Part shown: in pieces, positions 53,885-63,341 of the stretch
How the letters are laid out: each line of letters starts with the position of its first letter
Numbering within the stretch: the first letter of the stretch is position 1
From: Sunxiuqinia sp965230765
GTDB taxonomy: Bacteria; Bacteroidota; Bacteroidia; Bacteroidales; Prolixibacteraceae
Assembly: GCA_965230765.1 (NCBI GenBank)
Contig: CBDDLR010000001.1
Coordinates: 1,922,001 to 1,986,000 of the forward strand
DNA: 64,000 bases
Reading direction: 5' to 3'
Made by a program: the position numbers and the translations under genes
The notes under the pieces: generated by a model
The model's input: the letters and a program-made list of their open reading frames with translations, nothing else
Told to the model about the DNA's origin: nothing
Database searches by the model: none

Positions 53885-54223
53885 TTAGTAGTTAGACCTG
53901 TAGTTGTTATCTCTGCGGTTGTAGCCTCCGCCACCGCCACCACGATTACCGCCTCGGAATCCACCACCGCGGTTGTCTTTCTTTTTCTCGATAGACTCGT
54001 TAACCACCATAGATCTTCCTTCGACTTCTGCGCCATTCAATTCTTCAATGGCTTTTTTAGCTTCAGCTTCGTCAGACATTTCAACAAAACCAAAACCTTT
54101 ACTTCTACCAGTGAATTTGTCAGTAATAATTTTTACTGAATCCAGTTCACCATACTCCTCAAAAATTTCCCTAAGATCATCCTCAGTTAAATTGTAATTG
54201 AGGTTTCCAATAAAAATGTTCAT
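53885..54223 (-). CDS. RRM-domain RNA-binding protein with glycine-rich tail
   Basis: Protein of 112 residues. One RNA recognition motif covers residues ~1-78, with RNP2 IFIGNL and RNP1 KGFGFVEM, followed by an RGG-like tail (GGGFRGGNRGGGGGGYNRRD). Such proteins resemble cyanobacterial and plant cold-induced glycine-rich RNA-binding proteins and are widespread in Bacteroidota, where Hfq may be absent. It is upstream of the cold-shock gene. Confidence 0.92.
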   Translation of the reverse strand: MNIFIGNLNYNLTEDDLREIFEEYGELDSVKIITDKFTGRSKGFGFVEMSDEAEAKKAIEELNGAEVEGRSMVVNESIEKKKDNRGGGFRGGNRGGGGGGYNRRDNNYRSNY

Positions 54224-54249
54224 AAAAAAAATAATAAAATGTGTGATCG

Positions 54250-54257
54250 CAAATGTA
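54250..54257 (-). promoter_or_regulatory. Probable -7 element for the RRM/cold-shock genes
   Basis: On the minus strand the sequence reads TACATTTG, a match to TAnnTTTG, 27 bases before the RRM start. No clear -33 TTTG is seen. Confidence 0.45.
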
Positions 54258-54329
54258 GGCTATTTATATCGGTAAAAAAATATAATTGCCATTTATTTAA
54301 TAATTTGGGCTACAATTCAATGGATATTA

Positions 54330-55646
54330 CTAATTATTTAAAAGATTGTCACTAAGTGCCTGAAGTGTTTCTTGCTTATTAGCAGTTGGAACCAATACAG
54401 AAATGTTGTAATGGCTTCCTCCATATGAAATCATTCGAATTGGAATGCCTTCGAGTGCATTAAACACTTTGGCAGCGAAACCTTTTTCTTCGGAAATGAT
54501 ATCACCAACAATACAAATAATACTCTGTTCCTGATCAACATCTACCTCTCCATATTCTTTCAACTCCTGAACTATCTGATCCAGGTTTTTAGTGTTGTCA
54601 ATGGTGAGTGACACAGCTACCTCTGAAGTAGAGATCATGTCGATCGGGGTTTTGAAGAATTCGAATATCTCGAAAATATTCTTCAGGAAACCATAAGCCA
54701 TTAACATTCGCGAAGAACGAACTTTTATAGCTGTGATACCATCCTTTGCAGCAACGGCTTTAATGCCTTCCCCGCTTGTTTGCAGCGTGATTAATGTACC
54801 ACTGTCTTTTGGGTTCATCGTGTTCTTCAAACGAACAGGTATGTTTTCAATTCGCGCTGGAAGTACCGTTTGCGGGTGAAGTATTTTTGCCCCAAAGTAA
54901 GCCAGCTCTGCAGCCTCATTAAACGAAAGTTGTTCAATCTTTTTGGTATTGTCAACAAAACGAGGATCATTGTTGTGGAATCCATCAATGTCTGTCCATA
55001 TTTGAACTTCCTCCGATTTAATGGCAGCACCAATCAAAGACGCAGTGTAGTCTGATCCACCTCGTTGCAGGTTGTCTATCTTGTTGTCAGCATTTCTGCA
55101 AATAAAACCTTGAGTAATGTAATAGTCGGCATCCCCAGCCTTTGCAATAACATCCTTAATGTTTTTACGAATTGCCATCATATCGGCGGCTTTATCCGCA
55201 TCAATGCGCATAAAATCCAAAGCAGGCAAAAGTTTCGCTTTGTAGCCTTTTTCCATCATCAGCTGTGTGAAAAGGCCAGTTGATATTAACTCGCCTTGAG
55301 CCAAAATTTCTTTTTCGGTGGTTTCAGAAAAAGGTGAACCAATACATTTTCGAATCGTGTTAAAGCATTTCTCAACAATTTCCCTGCCTGCTGATTTTCT
55401 TGTTTCTACCATAAACAAGCCTTCAACAACTTCATGATATTTTTCTTCCAGACGGCTTGTTTTAGCTCCGGCAGTGTCTTTGTTCTTTTTATACAGGTAG
55501 TCAGAAATTTCGACTAGTGCATTTGTCGTTCCGGACATTGCCGAAAGCACAACCAATTTCTTTTCTCCATCGGTAATTAGGTTCATGACTGCATGCATGT
55601 TTTCAATACTTCCAACAGAGGTTCCACCAAACTTTAACACTTTCAT
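54330..55646 (-). CDS. lysC: Aspartate kinase
   Basis: Phosphorylates aspartate to start lysine, threonine and methionine synthesis. At 438 residues it has the N-terminal kinase domain (KFGGTSVGS at residues 4-12, QGFICRNADNKIDNLQRGGSDY near residue 181) and two ACT domains after residue ~300 (VAAKDGITAIKVRSSRML and a second ending RMISYGGSHYNISVLV), for amino acid feedback. It is monofunctional, with no homoserine dehydrogenase domain. Confidence 0.93.
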   Translation of the reverse strand: MKVLKFGGTSVGSIENMHAVMNLITDGEKKLVVLSAMSGTTNALVEISDYLYKKNKDTAGAKTSRLEEKYHEVVEGLFMVETRKSAGREIVEKCFNTIRKCIGSPFSETTEKEILAQGELISTGLFTQLMMEKGYKAKLLPALDFMRIDADKAADMMAIRKNIKDVIAKAGDADYYITQGFICRNADNKIDNLQRGGSDYTASLIGAAIKSEEVQIWTDIDGFHNNDPRFVDNTKKIEQLSFNEAAELAYFGAKILHPQTVLPARIENIPVRLKNTMNPKDSGTLITLQTSGEGIKAVAAKDGITAIKVRSSRMLMAYGFLKNIFEIFEFFKTPIDMISTSEVAVSLTIDNTKNLDQIVQELKEYGEVDVDQEQSIICIVGDIISEEKGFAAKVFNALEGIPIRMISYGGSHYNISVLVPTANKQETLQALSDNLLNN

Positions 55647-56094
55647 TGATCGATATTGTTAGTTTTTATTTTGAGCGGCAAAGATTGCAATTTTTGTTGA
55701 TTTTTAAAAGAATGCGTGTTTTTGCGGTCGAGATATTTTGTATTATGTGCTTTTTGCTTCCAAATTGAAACTAAAAGGCACGAATATGTGGTAATTTAAA
55801 AGACTATAGTGACGCCCTTTTCATTAAAAGCCTTAACATTTTAAAAAAAATAATTGCTTGCATAACTACTTTAGATTAAGCAACCTCTGCTACATTCTGC
55901 TATAGCCGCATAGCTTTTCTTTAAAAAAAACTTGAAGATTTGATAAAATATCCTTTAATTTGTGTATCACAAAATTCTGGTGGATATCCAGTCTCTTCTC
56001 AAGAGATTTATGTGCAGCTAGGGGTGGATGCACGGATATCCACCTTTTCCTTTTTAATAAACATACCCAAAATCAAAACCAATATTTAAGAGCC
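55647..56094. other. Non-coding spacer between lysC and the cysteine hydrolase gene
   Basis: AT-rich, with no gene. The first 300 bases show no obvious structure. The last part (55957-56050) is a strongly structured segment listed separately. Confidence 0.5.
55957..56050 (+). ncRNA. Candidate structured RNA with three-way junction
   Basis: An outer 11-bp stem, GGTGGATATCC (55979-55989) with GGATATCCACC (56034-56044), encloses two smaller hairpins: TCTCTT-CTC-AAGAGA (55993-56007) and GTGCA/TGCAC (56012-56016 and 56028-56032). Immediately upstream is TTTGTG-TAT-CACAAA (55959-55973), and the outer stem is followed by TTTTCCTTTTT. This may be a small RNA with its own terminator. No RNA family was recognised and no clear promoter was found. 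Confidence 0.35.
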
Positions 56095-56121
56095 AAAAAA
56101 AAACCTGGCGTTTACCAGGTT
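56095..56121 (-). terminator. Terminator of the isomerase-hydrolase operon
   Basis: On the minus strand AACCTGG pairs with CCAGGTT across TAAACG and is followed by a long T-run. Confidence 0.85.
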
Positions 56122-56145
56122 CTTAATTCGATATGTATAGCTTAT

Positions 56146-56688
56146 TTACTTAACCAGTTTTGAAATTGCCTTAAACTCGGGGGCACTAGCAGATCTTGTC
56201 AACTCAAACAGGATTGATTCATAAGATGTCATCATAATCCCTTCATGGCGGAAACGTTCACCTGCCCAGTCTATATTCTCCAAAGTACGGGATGATACGC
56301 AATCCATCACAACAATGGGGTTAAAGCCATTCCTTTTTAAATCAATGGCTGTTTGCAGTACACATACATGGCTTTCAATACCACAAATAATTACGTTGTC
56401 TGCATGCAGTTCATGAAATTTCATCGCTATTTTTGATTCATCAAAACAGCTAAAATCAATTTTCTCAAACGGAGTGAATTCATCAAATAATGATTTAATT
56501 GGCTCAACGGTTTCTCCAAGCCCTTTGGTGTATTGTTGGCTTGTAATAATCGGTAAGCCTAGTTCTTTCATGCCTTTAATTAAAATTTGGCAATTATTAA
56601 CGATTCTTTCTGGTTCTGCCATTGCTGGCAACAACCTCTCCTGGATATCAACGACTAATCCAACTGTATGTTCCTTTTTTATTCTCAT
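56146..56688 (-). CDS. Isochorismatase-family cysteine hydrolase
   Basis: Protein of 180 residues with the isochorismatase-like hydrolase fold. The likely triad is Asp14 (VVDIQERLL), Lys76 (FEKIDFSCF) and Cys109 (ESHVCV), with the cis-peptide region GIESH before the cysteine. YcaC-type proteins are the closest in layout; the natural substrate is unknown. The start at 56688 is preferred because the frame upstream runs into the isomerase gene; the gap between the genes is only four bases, suggesting co-transcription. Confidence 0.86.
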   Translation of the reverse strand: MRIKKEHTVGLVVDIQERLLPAMAEPERIVNNCQILIKGMKELGLPIITSQQYTKGLGETVEPIKSLFDEFTPFEKIDFSCFDESKIAMKFHELHADNVIICGIESHVCVLQTAIDLKRNGFNPIVVMDCVSSRTLENIDWAGERFRHEGIMMTSYESILFELTRSASAPEFKAISKLVK

Positions 56689-56692
56689 AAGC

Positions 56693-57307
56693 TTATTTTT
56701 TATGAAGCCTGGCCTGGCTTCTTGATTTATTTCCAAGGTAGCCACCATGGTGGCGTTTGGCATACTCTTCGTTTGTGAACCCAATTTTTTTCATCATTAA
56801 TACAACCAAAACATCTCCGAGAACAGTCATGGTTGTTGTTGAAGTGCTGGGGGTCAACCCAAGAGGGCAAACCTCCTTTGGACTTCCTGTAGAAAGTAGT
56901 GCGTCAGACATTTTTGCCAGTTCACTTTCAGGGTTTCCGGTAATAACAATTAGTGGCAGCCCTTCGTGCAAATTGTCGGCCAACTCTACCAGTTCTAATA
57001 TTTCACGGGTTTTTCCTGAATTTGATATCAAAAGTAAAACGTCGTCTGGTTGTATTACACCCAGGTCGCCATGTTGCGCATCGCTAGGGTGAAGAAAAAC
57101 TGCAGGAGTGCCCGTTGAACTGAATGTGGTAGATATATTAAGTGCAATTTGCCCAGCTTTTCCCATTCCACTTGCAACGATTTTTCCTTTTTGGGAATGT
57201 ACTTTGTTCTCAATAATTTGAATGGCTTTCTCAAAATCTTCGGTTACCGGAATTGAGTTTATGGCATTGGCCTCGTGAGAGATGAGTTTTTTTACTTCTT
57301 CTTGCAT
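56693..57307 (-). CDS. SIS-domain sugar-phosphate isomerase (KpsF/GutQ type)
   Basis: Protein of 204 residues with one SIS domain: KGKIVASGMGKAGQIALNIS (residues ~40-59), LHPSDAQHGDLG and LLISNSGKTREIL. It resembles arabinose 5-phosphate isomerase, which starts KDO synthesis, but the C-terminal CBS pair of classical KdsD/KpsF is missing, so it is a short variant. ATG 57307 is preferred to a start at 57349 because MQEEVKKLI begins the family helix. The downstream cysteine hydrolase is four bases away. Confidence 0.83.
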   Translation of the reverse strand: MQEEVKKLISHEANAINSIPVTEDFEKAIQIIENKVHSQKGKIVASGMGKAGQIALNISTTFSSTGTPAVFLHPSDAQHGDLGVIQPDDVLLLISNSGKTREILELVELADNLHEGLPLIVITGNPESELAKMSDALLSTGSPKEVCPLGLTPSTSTTTMTVLGDVLVVLMMKKIGFTNEEYAKRHHGGYLGNKSRSQARLHKK

Positions 57308-57613
57308 CCAATTAAAATTTTTTCCTGGTATGCCAAGAAATGGGCACATTCAGGATTCATTCATTGTATTATTTAGTTATTGATATATGCAAAGCTAACG
57401 GATTTTTTAAGCATTGGCAATCATTTATGCTACTTCGGTATGATTCACATTCAGTATGAAATGAATAAAATTTTTGGAACATTTTTTAGAAGATTCTGTT
57501 TGTATGTTTTAAAAAACGTTCAAAACCTGATAAATATACTTCTAATATTCTAGATGTTTTCATACTTTGTCGTCAGGTATATTTAAAATACTAATCTTTA
57601 ATTAAAATCACTT
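57308..57613. promoter_or_regulatory. Divergent promoter region of the isomerase gene and sucCD
   Basis: No gene. For the minus-strand isomerase operon, TTG (57420-57418) and TAGCTTTG (57397-57390) are 20 bases apart, a good promoter. For sucCD only an imperfect TACTTTG at 57563-57569 is seen, about 45 bases before the ATG. Confidence 0.5.
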
Positions 57614-58753
57614 ATGAAGATACACGAGTATCAAGCCAGAAGAATCTTCAGAAAATATGGCCTTCCTGTTCCGGGTGATCATCTCTGCCATTCGGTAAAG
57701 GAAGTAGAAAATGCAATGTCAGGGAAAGAAGAATTGGTTGTTATTAAAGCCCAGGTTTTGGTTGGAGGCCGGGGAAAAGCTGGAGGTGTTAAGCTTGCCA
57801 AAAACAAGCAGGAAGCGGTTGAGGCAGCTGCAAAAATCCTTGGGATGGACATTAAAGGCTATACGGTTGAAAAAGTGTTGGTTGCCGATGCGGTGGATAT
57901 TGAGAAAGAATATTACGTTGGGCTAATCAATGACCGTAACTCAAAGTCTGTTACCTTAATGGTTAGTGCTGAAGGGGGAGTTGAGATTGAAGAAGTAGCC
58001 AAAACCAACCCTGAGCTAATCCATAAGTTTAATATTAATCAACAGACCGGACTTCTTGACTTTCAGGCACGAAACATTGCCATGAAGTTGTTTAGTGATA
58101 TTAACCATGTCCGTCAGGCTGCTTCAATTTTTCAAAAACTTTACAAATTGTTTGTAGAAACAGATTCAACGATTGCCGAGATTAATCCATTGGTATTATC
58201 GCCAGATCAAAAAATCTGGGCGATTGACGGTAAAATGAATTTTGATGAGAATGCGTTGTACCGACAGCCTGAAATTCTTGAAATGCGGGAAGTTGATGAA
58301 GACGAGCAAAAAGAAATTGATGCCAAAGAACTCGGGCTTTCCTATGTGAAGCTTGACGGAAATATTGGTTGCATGGTTAATGGTGCAGGACTGGCAATGG
58401 CAACAATGGATATGATCAAACTTTATGGTGGCTCACCAGCAAACTTCCTGGATATAGGTGGAAGCTCTAATCCTCAGAAAGTGGTTGATGCCATGAACAT
58501 TCTTATTTCTGATAAAAATGTAAATGCGGTTATGATCAATATTTTTGGTGGGATTACACGCTGTGATGATGTTGCCAAAGGATTGATTGAAGCACTGGAT
58601 ATTATTAAGTCAGATATTCCTATTGTTGTAAGGCTTTCAGGAACCAATGCAGAAGAAGGATTAGCCCTTTTAAAGCAAACAGGGCTTCCAACAGTGGAAA
58701 CAATGAGTGAAGCCGCAAAGGTGGCCATTGAACTGAGTCAGGATAAAAAATAA
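57614..58753 (+). CDS. sucC: Succinyl-CoA synthetase subunit beta
   Basis: ATP-grasp subunit of 379 residues that makes ATP (or GTP) while converting succinyl-CoA to succinate in the TCA cycle. N-terminal ATP-grasp domain: MKIHEYQARRIFRKYGLPVP, KAQVLVGGRGKAGGVK; the C-terminal CoA-ligase domain has LDIGGSSNPQKV and MINIFGGITRCD. sucD follows after 11 bases. Confidence 0.95.
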   Translation: MKIHEYQARRIFRKYGLPVPGDHLCHSVKEVENAMSGKEELVVIKAQVLVGGRGKAGGVKLAKNKQEAVEAAAKILGMDIKGYTVEKVLVADAVDIEKEYYVGLINDRNSKSVTLMVSAEGGVEIEEVAKTNPELIHKFNINQQTGLLDFQARNIAMKLFSDINHVRQAASIFQKLYKLFVETDSTIAEINPLVLSPDQKIWAIDGKMNFDENALYRQPEILEMREVDEDEQKEIDAKELGLSYVKLDGNIGCMVNGAGLAMATMDMIKLYGGSPANFLDIGGSSNPQKVVDAMNILISDKNVNAVMINIFGGITRCDDVAKGLIEALDIIKSDIPIVVRLSGTNAEEGLALLKQTGLPTVETMSEAAKVAIELSQDKK

Positions 58754-58764
58754 AACCAAACACA

Positions 58765-59646
58765 ATGAGCATTCTTGTAAATAACAATACAAAACTAATC
58801 GTTCAGGGGATTACCGGCCGTGATGGTAAATTTCATGCCGGACGAATGAAGGAATATGGAACAAACATCGTTGCGGGTACTTCTCCCGGAAAGGGCGGGG
58901 AAGAAGTTCATGGTATTCCTGTTTTTAATTCGGTTGAAGAAGCTGTGAAAAAAACAGGGGCAAATACCTCCATTATTTTTGTTCCGGCACCTTTTGCGGC
59001 TGATGCTATTCTCGAAGCATCTTATGCTGGTGTTGAACTGGTGATAGCCATTACTGAAGGCGTGCCTATTCTGGATATGATCAACGTTACTTCGGTAATT
59101 AAAAAGAATGGAACAAAATTGATTGGACCAAACTGTCCTGGGTTGATAACCCCGGATGAAGCCTTGGTTGGAATTCTGCCGGGGATGATTTTCAAAAAAG
59201 GAAATATTGGTTTGATGTCAAGAAGTGGTACGTTAACCTATGAAGTGGTGAACATGCTTACCATGAATGAGATGGGGCAGAGTACAGTTGTAGGGATTGG
59301 TGGTGATCCGGTAGCCGGATTGTATTACATTGATCTTTTGGAGATGTTTGAAAATGACCCTGAAACTGAAGCTGTTGTTCTAATTGGTGAGATTGGTGGA
59401 GATGCTGAAGAACAAGCTGCTGAGTACATAGCAAATCATATGACCAAACCCGTTGTTTCATTCATTGCAGGTCAAACTGCCCCTCCAGGAAAACGAATGG
59501 GGCATGCTGGTGCAATTATTTCCAGTGGTGCAGGAACAGCCGAAGAAAAAATATGGGCGTTTAGCCGGGCAGGAGTACCCGTGGCCAAAGAGCCTTCAGA
59601 GATTCCTCAATTACTTAAAGAAAAAATTGCAAAACAAACCGTATAA
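58765..59646 (+). CDS. sucD: Succinyl-CoA synthetase subunit alpha
   Basis: CoA-binding subunit of 293 residues that carries the phosphohistidine intermediate. It has the CoA-binding VQGITGRDGKFHAGRMKEYG, GPNCPGLITP, and the active histidine in RMGHAGAIISSGAGTA near residue 245. Operon partner of sucC; a terminator follows. Confidence 0.96.
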   Translation: MSILVNNNTKLIVQGITGRDGKFHAGRMKEYGTNIVAGTSPGKGGEEVHGIPVFNSVEEAVKKTGANTSIIFVPAPFAADAILEASYAGVELVIAITEGVPILDMINVTSVIKKNGTKLIGPNCPGLITPDEALVGILPGMIFKKGNIGLMSRSGTLTYEVVNMLTMNEMGQSTVVGIGGDPVAGLYYIDLLEMFENDPETEAVVLIGEIGGDAEEQAAEYIANHMTKPVVSFIAGQTAPPGKRMGHAGAIISSGAGTAEEKIWAFSRAGVPVAKEPSEIPQLLKEKIAKQTV

Positions 59647-59650
59647 TTTG

Positions 59651-59675
59651 AATCCCGCTTCAGGCGGGATTTTTT
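59651..59675 (+). terminator. Terminator of sucCD
   Basis: AATCCCGC (59651-59658) pairs with GCGGGATT (59664-59671), followed by TTTT. Confidence 0.85.
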
Positions 59676-59773
59676 GTTTCTTATTTTCTGCTCATGAAAT
59701 GAACTTTTAAAGATTTTCATTAAATTGGAGTTTCGTTTCTAATTTCATAATAAATCAACTGAAACATTATATC

Positions 59774-61060
59774 ATGAGTATTGAAAAAGCACAACGATTT
59801 TTAGCTGCCCATAAAATGAGGGCAGAAGATTTTGACCTTCACGAATTGGTGGAGAAGTTTACTGCCCACATGAATAAAGGCCTTACAACTGAGCCGGATT
59901 CACTATTAATGCTTCCTACCTATATTGAGGCGGATAATGAATTTCAGGTAGAAAAGCCAGTTGTTGCCATTGATGCAGGTGGCACAAACTTTAGGGTGGC
60001 CATGGTTAAATTTAATCAGGAAGGTGACCTGGTAATTGATAAGATTAAAAATGACAGCATGCCTGGTGTTGGTAAGGAAATTTCAAAAGAAGATTTTTTT
60101 AATGAGCTGGCTGGTCACTTAAATGGATATGCAGAACATACCAACCAAATAGGTTTTTGTTTTTCTTATCCTACAGAAATTTATCCGAATAAAGACGGTA
60201 AATTGCTTTATTTTACCAAAGAGATTAAAGCTCCGGAAGTGGAAGGTGAGATGATTGGTGAAAACCTTTTAAAAACATTGGGTACTCCTGAAAAACAAGT
60301 GGTCATTTTAAATGATACGGTTGCAACATTGCTTGCTGGAAAATCAGCGTCGACAAAAAAAGCCTATGATTCTTTTATCGGCTTTATTTTAGGTACAGGA
60401 ACCAACGTGGCATACATCGAGAAAAACAATAAAATTGTAAAAGTTGGCGATCTGGATCAGGCAAAAAGCCAAATTATCAATATTGAATCCGGAAACTTTT
60501 CTGAAGCTCCAAGAACCGATGTTGATGTTGCTTTTGATAATGACACGGCTAACCCAAACAATTATACGTTTGAAAAAATGTATGCCGGCGGGTACTTCGG
60601 TGGCTTGTGCTTAAAAGCATTACATACTGCAGCTGATGAAGGTGTTTTCACCGATGAAACTGCTACAGGGCTGAAGGGTATTAGTTCATTGGCATCCATT
60701 GAAGCCAACTTATTTACTTTGGGGGAGGCTGATGGTGAAAACCCATTGAGCCAAGCTGTAAAGTCAGAAGATGCAGGTGCTGTATCGCTGATTATTGATG
60801 GGCTGATTGAAAGGGCTGCGAAACTGGTTGCGGGTAACCTTGCTGCAGTAATTCTAAAAACTGAGAAAGGAACAGATGCTGAAAAACCAGTACTGATGAC
60901 CATTGAAGGAACTACATTCTATAAGTTAAAAGGCTTGCACGGCATGTTTGAAAAGTATTTGCAAGATTACCTAAGTGGTGACAAACAGCGCTACTTTGAA
61001 ATTATTGAAGTTGATCGTTCAAGTTTGGTGGGAGCGGCTTTGGCAGCCTTGGTAAATTAA
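59774..61060 (+). CDS. Eukaryotic-type hexokinase
   Basis: Phosphorylates glucose and probably other hexoses with ATP. At 428 residues it belongs to the eukaryotic hexokinase family, unlike the usual bacterial ROK or Glk glucokinases. Phosphate-1 motif AIDAGGTNFRVAMVKF is near residue 65, the sugar-binding CFSYPTEI near 128, the catalytic Asp in VVILNDTVATLLAG near 181, and phosphate-2 GFILGTGTNVAYIEK near 207. A known Bacteroides hexokinase is of this type. The gene stands alone between two terminators. Confidence 0.88.
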   Translation: MSIEKAQRFLAAHKMRAEDFDLHELVEKFTAHMNKGLTTEPDSLLMLPTYIEADNEFQVEKPVVAIDAGGTNFRVAMVKFNQEGDLVIDKIKNDSMPGVGKEISKEDFFNELAGHLNGYAEHTNQIGFCFSYPTEIYPNKDGKLLYFTKEIKAPEVEGEMIGENLLKTLGTPEKQVVILNDTVATLLAGKSASTKKAYDSFIGFILGTGTNVAYIEKNNKIVKVGDLDQAKSQIINIESGNFSEAPRTDVDVAFDNDTANPNNYTFEKMYAGGYFGGLCLKALHTAADEGVFTDETATGLKGISSLASIEANLFTLGEADGENPLSQAVKSEDAGAVSLIIDGLIERAAKLVAGNLAAVILKTEKGTDAEKPVLMTIEGTTFYKLKGLHGMFEKYLQDYLSGDKQRYFEIIEVDRSSLVGAALAALVN

Positions 61061-61083
61061 ACTGAAGACAAAAAAGCAGACAT

Positions 61084-61116
61084 AAAAAAAGCATCCGTCA
61101 ATTGGCGGATGCTTTT
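61084..61116. terminator. Bidirectional terminator
   Basis: AAGCATCCG (61089-61097) pairs with CGGATGCTT (61106-61114). Flanking A- and T-runs let it serve the hexokinase (plus) and the foldase (minus). Confidence 0.85.
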
Positions 61117-61137
61117 GTATTTTATACGATTAGCTTT

Positions 61138-63249
61138 CTAATAAAATTTAGCTCTTTTATCTTCAATCTCCACTGAGTTGCGCTGCGCTTCGTAAGCTTG
61201 GTAATTTGCACGATAGCCTAATGATTGTGCCAAACGTTGTTGTTCCGCTTCAAGATCTTCATTCGTTCCTTCCTGAATAGAAATCACTTTTACAATGAAC
61301 ACGCCGTTGTTTCCTCTTACAGGTGAAGAAACCTGATCTTTTTCAAGGCTGGCAAGCGTGCCGATTACTGCTGGTTCAGAACCAACACCCGGAATTGAGA
61401 ATGAATTAAATCCAAGGTTGTTGGCATCTTTTACTTCCGTTTCAAGAGCAGACGCAATTGCATCCATGTCGTTACCTTCCGCTTTTTCTTGCATTTTAGC
61501 AAGCAGTGCTTCGGCCTTCTTTTGTTTTTTTACAGCCAGCTCAATCCTTGGTTTAACCGACTCAAAAGAAGCAGTTCCATCTTCCGTAACTGAGGCAAGA
61601 GCAGCAACAATAAAGCTTTCCCCAAGCTCAAAGATTGGTGAGCCATCGTTGTTTTCCAATATATCTTCTTTGTCGGCTTTATATGCTGAACGTATCATTG
61701 TGCGAGAATATTCAATCCCTGAAATCTCACGTTGATTTTCAGTTACCGAAGCAATCTTTTTGGTCAGTTTTTGTTCAGCGATTGAGTTTTTAAATGACTC
61801 ATAATCCTGGTTCTCACTTACAAACTTACTGGCCTGTGCATACACATTTTGGTAAGTTTGGGTGCTAGGCTCAATGTTGCGAGACAGCGTAGCCAAACGA
61901 ACATGTTTAGTTGTTCTGCCTTTGCGTGTTGGCTGTATCAGGTGAATACCAAACTGTGTGGTAGCTGTGTAAAGTTTTCTTACTTCTCCGTTGAATGCAG
62001 CTTCTTCAAATGGTTTCACCATTTGATTTTTCTTAAACCAGCCAAGGTCACCACCATTACGGGCTGAACCAGCATCTTCAGAATATTCTTTTGCCAAAGA
62101 AGTGAAGTCTGCTCCATTCTCAATTAGGTTTTGCAGACTGTCAACCAATGCTACTGCAGCTTCGTAAGTACCAACCGTTTCAGGTTTGATAAGAATGTGA
62201 CGAGCTTTAACTGAGTCTGGCAAATCTTTGAAATCATCAATTTTAACCAGTTTGTAAGCATTATCTTCTTTAAATGGACCATAAACAGCACCAACTTCAT
62301 TTGAAAAAGCAAATTCTGCTAGTTCGCCACTTAGCTCAGATTGCTTTTGGTATACATTCTCAAAACGTTGATCTGAATTTACATTCACGTATTGTTCGTT
62401 CTCCTGAATACCAGCAAATTCTTCTTTCGTCTCTTCAACCCACTTCAATGTGTTGGCATCATCAGCTTCAGAAGCAATCACATCAAAAGCAACATATTCA
62501 ATCATGCGCGATGCGTTTTGCTCATACTCTTCCTGATGATCGTTGTAATATGCTTTCAATTCTTTTTCAGAAACAGTTATCGCACTGTCTGGTATGCTAT
62601 TGAATGGTAAGTTGATGAATTGAATATTGGCTTTGCGATTATTCGCATCAATACTATTCTTTGCTTCAAGGCTTGTGGCATTCAATCCTTGGCGTAATAG
62701 TGTGTTGTATTTTGCCTGGATTCTTTCGTTTTTAATCTGATCTTCAATATAAAGCCAGTAAGCCCTGTTTTGTGCAGGCGCATTTTCCAATGACTTCAAA
62801 AACTGAAGAACTTGTGATTTGTCAACCTGACCTGTGTTTGGGTTGCGGAACAATTGCTGAATGATTGGGTGCAGATTGTTTCCCTGTACCATGTCAAAAA
62901 GTTCGTCAGAAGTAACCCCGATGCCCAGTTCGTCATAAACAGGATCCATTACGATTTCACGCACAACTGTTTGCCATGTTTGCTCACGAATCTGGTTCCA
63001 GGTAGCATCATCAGGCTGAGCATTACCTGTATTCATTTTATAAATTTCCGCAACTTCTTCAATTCTTCTTTGGAAGTCTGGGTATTGAACGGATTCACCA
63101 TCGATTTCTGCAACTTCCATTTGTCCTGGCCTCATAAGAGAGCTTCCTGAACGAAGCATGTCGCCCAAAATAAAGGCAACCAAAGCAAGGCCAATAATAA
63201 TCGCGACTAACAATCCAGCACGATTCCTAATACTCTGTAATGTAGACAT
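61138..63249 (-). CDS. Membrane-anchored peptidyl-prolyl isomerase, PpiD/SurA-like
   Basis: Protein of 703 residues anchored by one N-terminal helix (GLLVAIIIGLALVAFILGDML, residues ~12-32) with the rest in the periplasm. A SurA-N/PpiD-N-like helical region leads to a parvulin domain near residues 342-440 (KARHILIKPET, then GGDLGWFKKNQMVKPFEEAA and TQFGIHLIQ). A PpiD C-terminal-like region follows. It probably helps fold exported proteins, including outer-membrane barrels. It is convergent with hexokinase. Confidence 0.88.
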   Translation of the reverse strand: MSTLQSIRNRAGLLVAIIIGLALVAFILGDMLRSGSSLMRPGQMEVAEIDGESVQYPDFQRRIEEVAEIYKMNTGNAQPDDATWNQIREQTWQTVVREIVMDPVYDELGIGVTSDELFDMVQGNNLHPIIQQLFRNPNTGQVDKSQVLQFLKSLENAPAQNRAYWLYIEDQIKNERIQAKYNTLLRQGLNATSLEAKNSIDANNRKANIQFINLPFNSIPDSAITVSEKELKAYYNDHQEEYEQNASRMIEYVAFDVIASEADDANTLKWVEETKEEFAGIQENEQYVNVNSDQRFENVYQKQSELSGELAEFAFSNEVGAVYGPFKEDNAYKLVKIDDFKDLPDSVKARHILIKPETVGTYEAAVALVDSLQNLIENGADFTSLAKEYSEDAGSARNGGDLGWFKKNQMVKPFEEAAFNGEVRKLYTATTQFGIHLIQPTRKGRTTKHVRLATLSRNIEPSTQTYQNVYAQASKFVSENQDYESFKNSIAEQKLTKKIASVTENQREISGIEYSRTMIRSAYKADKEDILENNDGSPIFELGESFIVAALASVTEDGTASFESVKPRIELAVKKQKKAEALLAKMQEKAEGNDMDAIASALETEVKDANNLGFNSFSIPGVGSEPAVIGTLASLEKDQVSSPVRGNNGVFIVKVISIQEGTNEDLEAEQQRLAQSLGYRANYQAYEAQRNSVEIEDKRAKFY

Positions 63250-63341
63250 TGACTGTAATTATTGAATTAGATTTTCACTTAAATTTTTCGAGCTACGAAG
63301 ATAACAATTTTAGGGTTTAATCCTAAAAATAGATTTTAATT

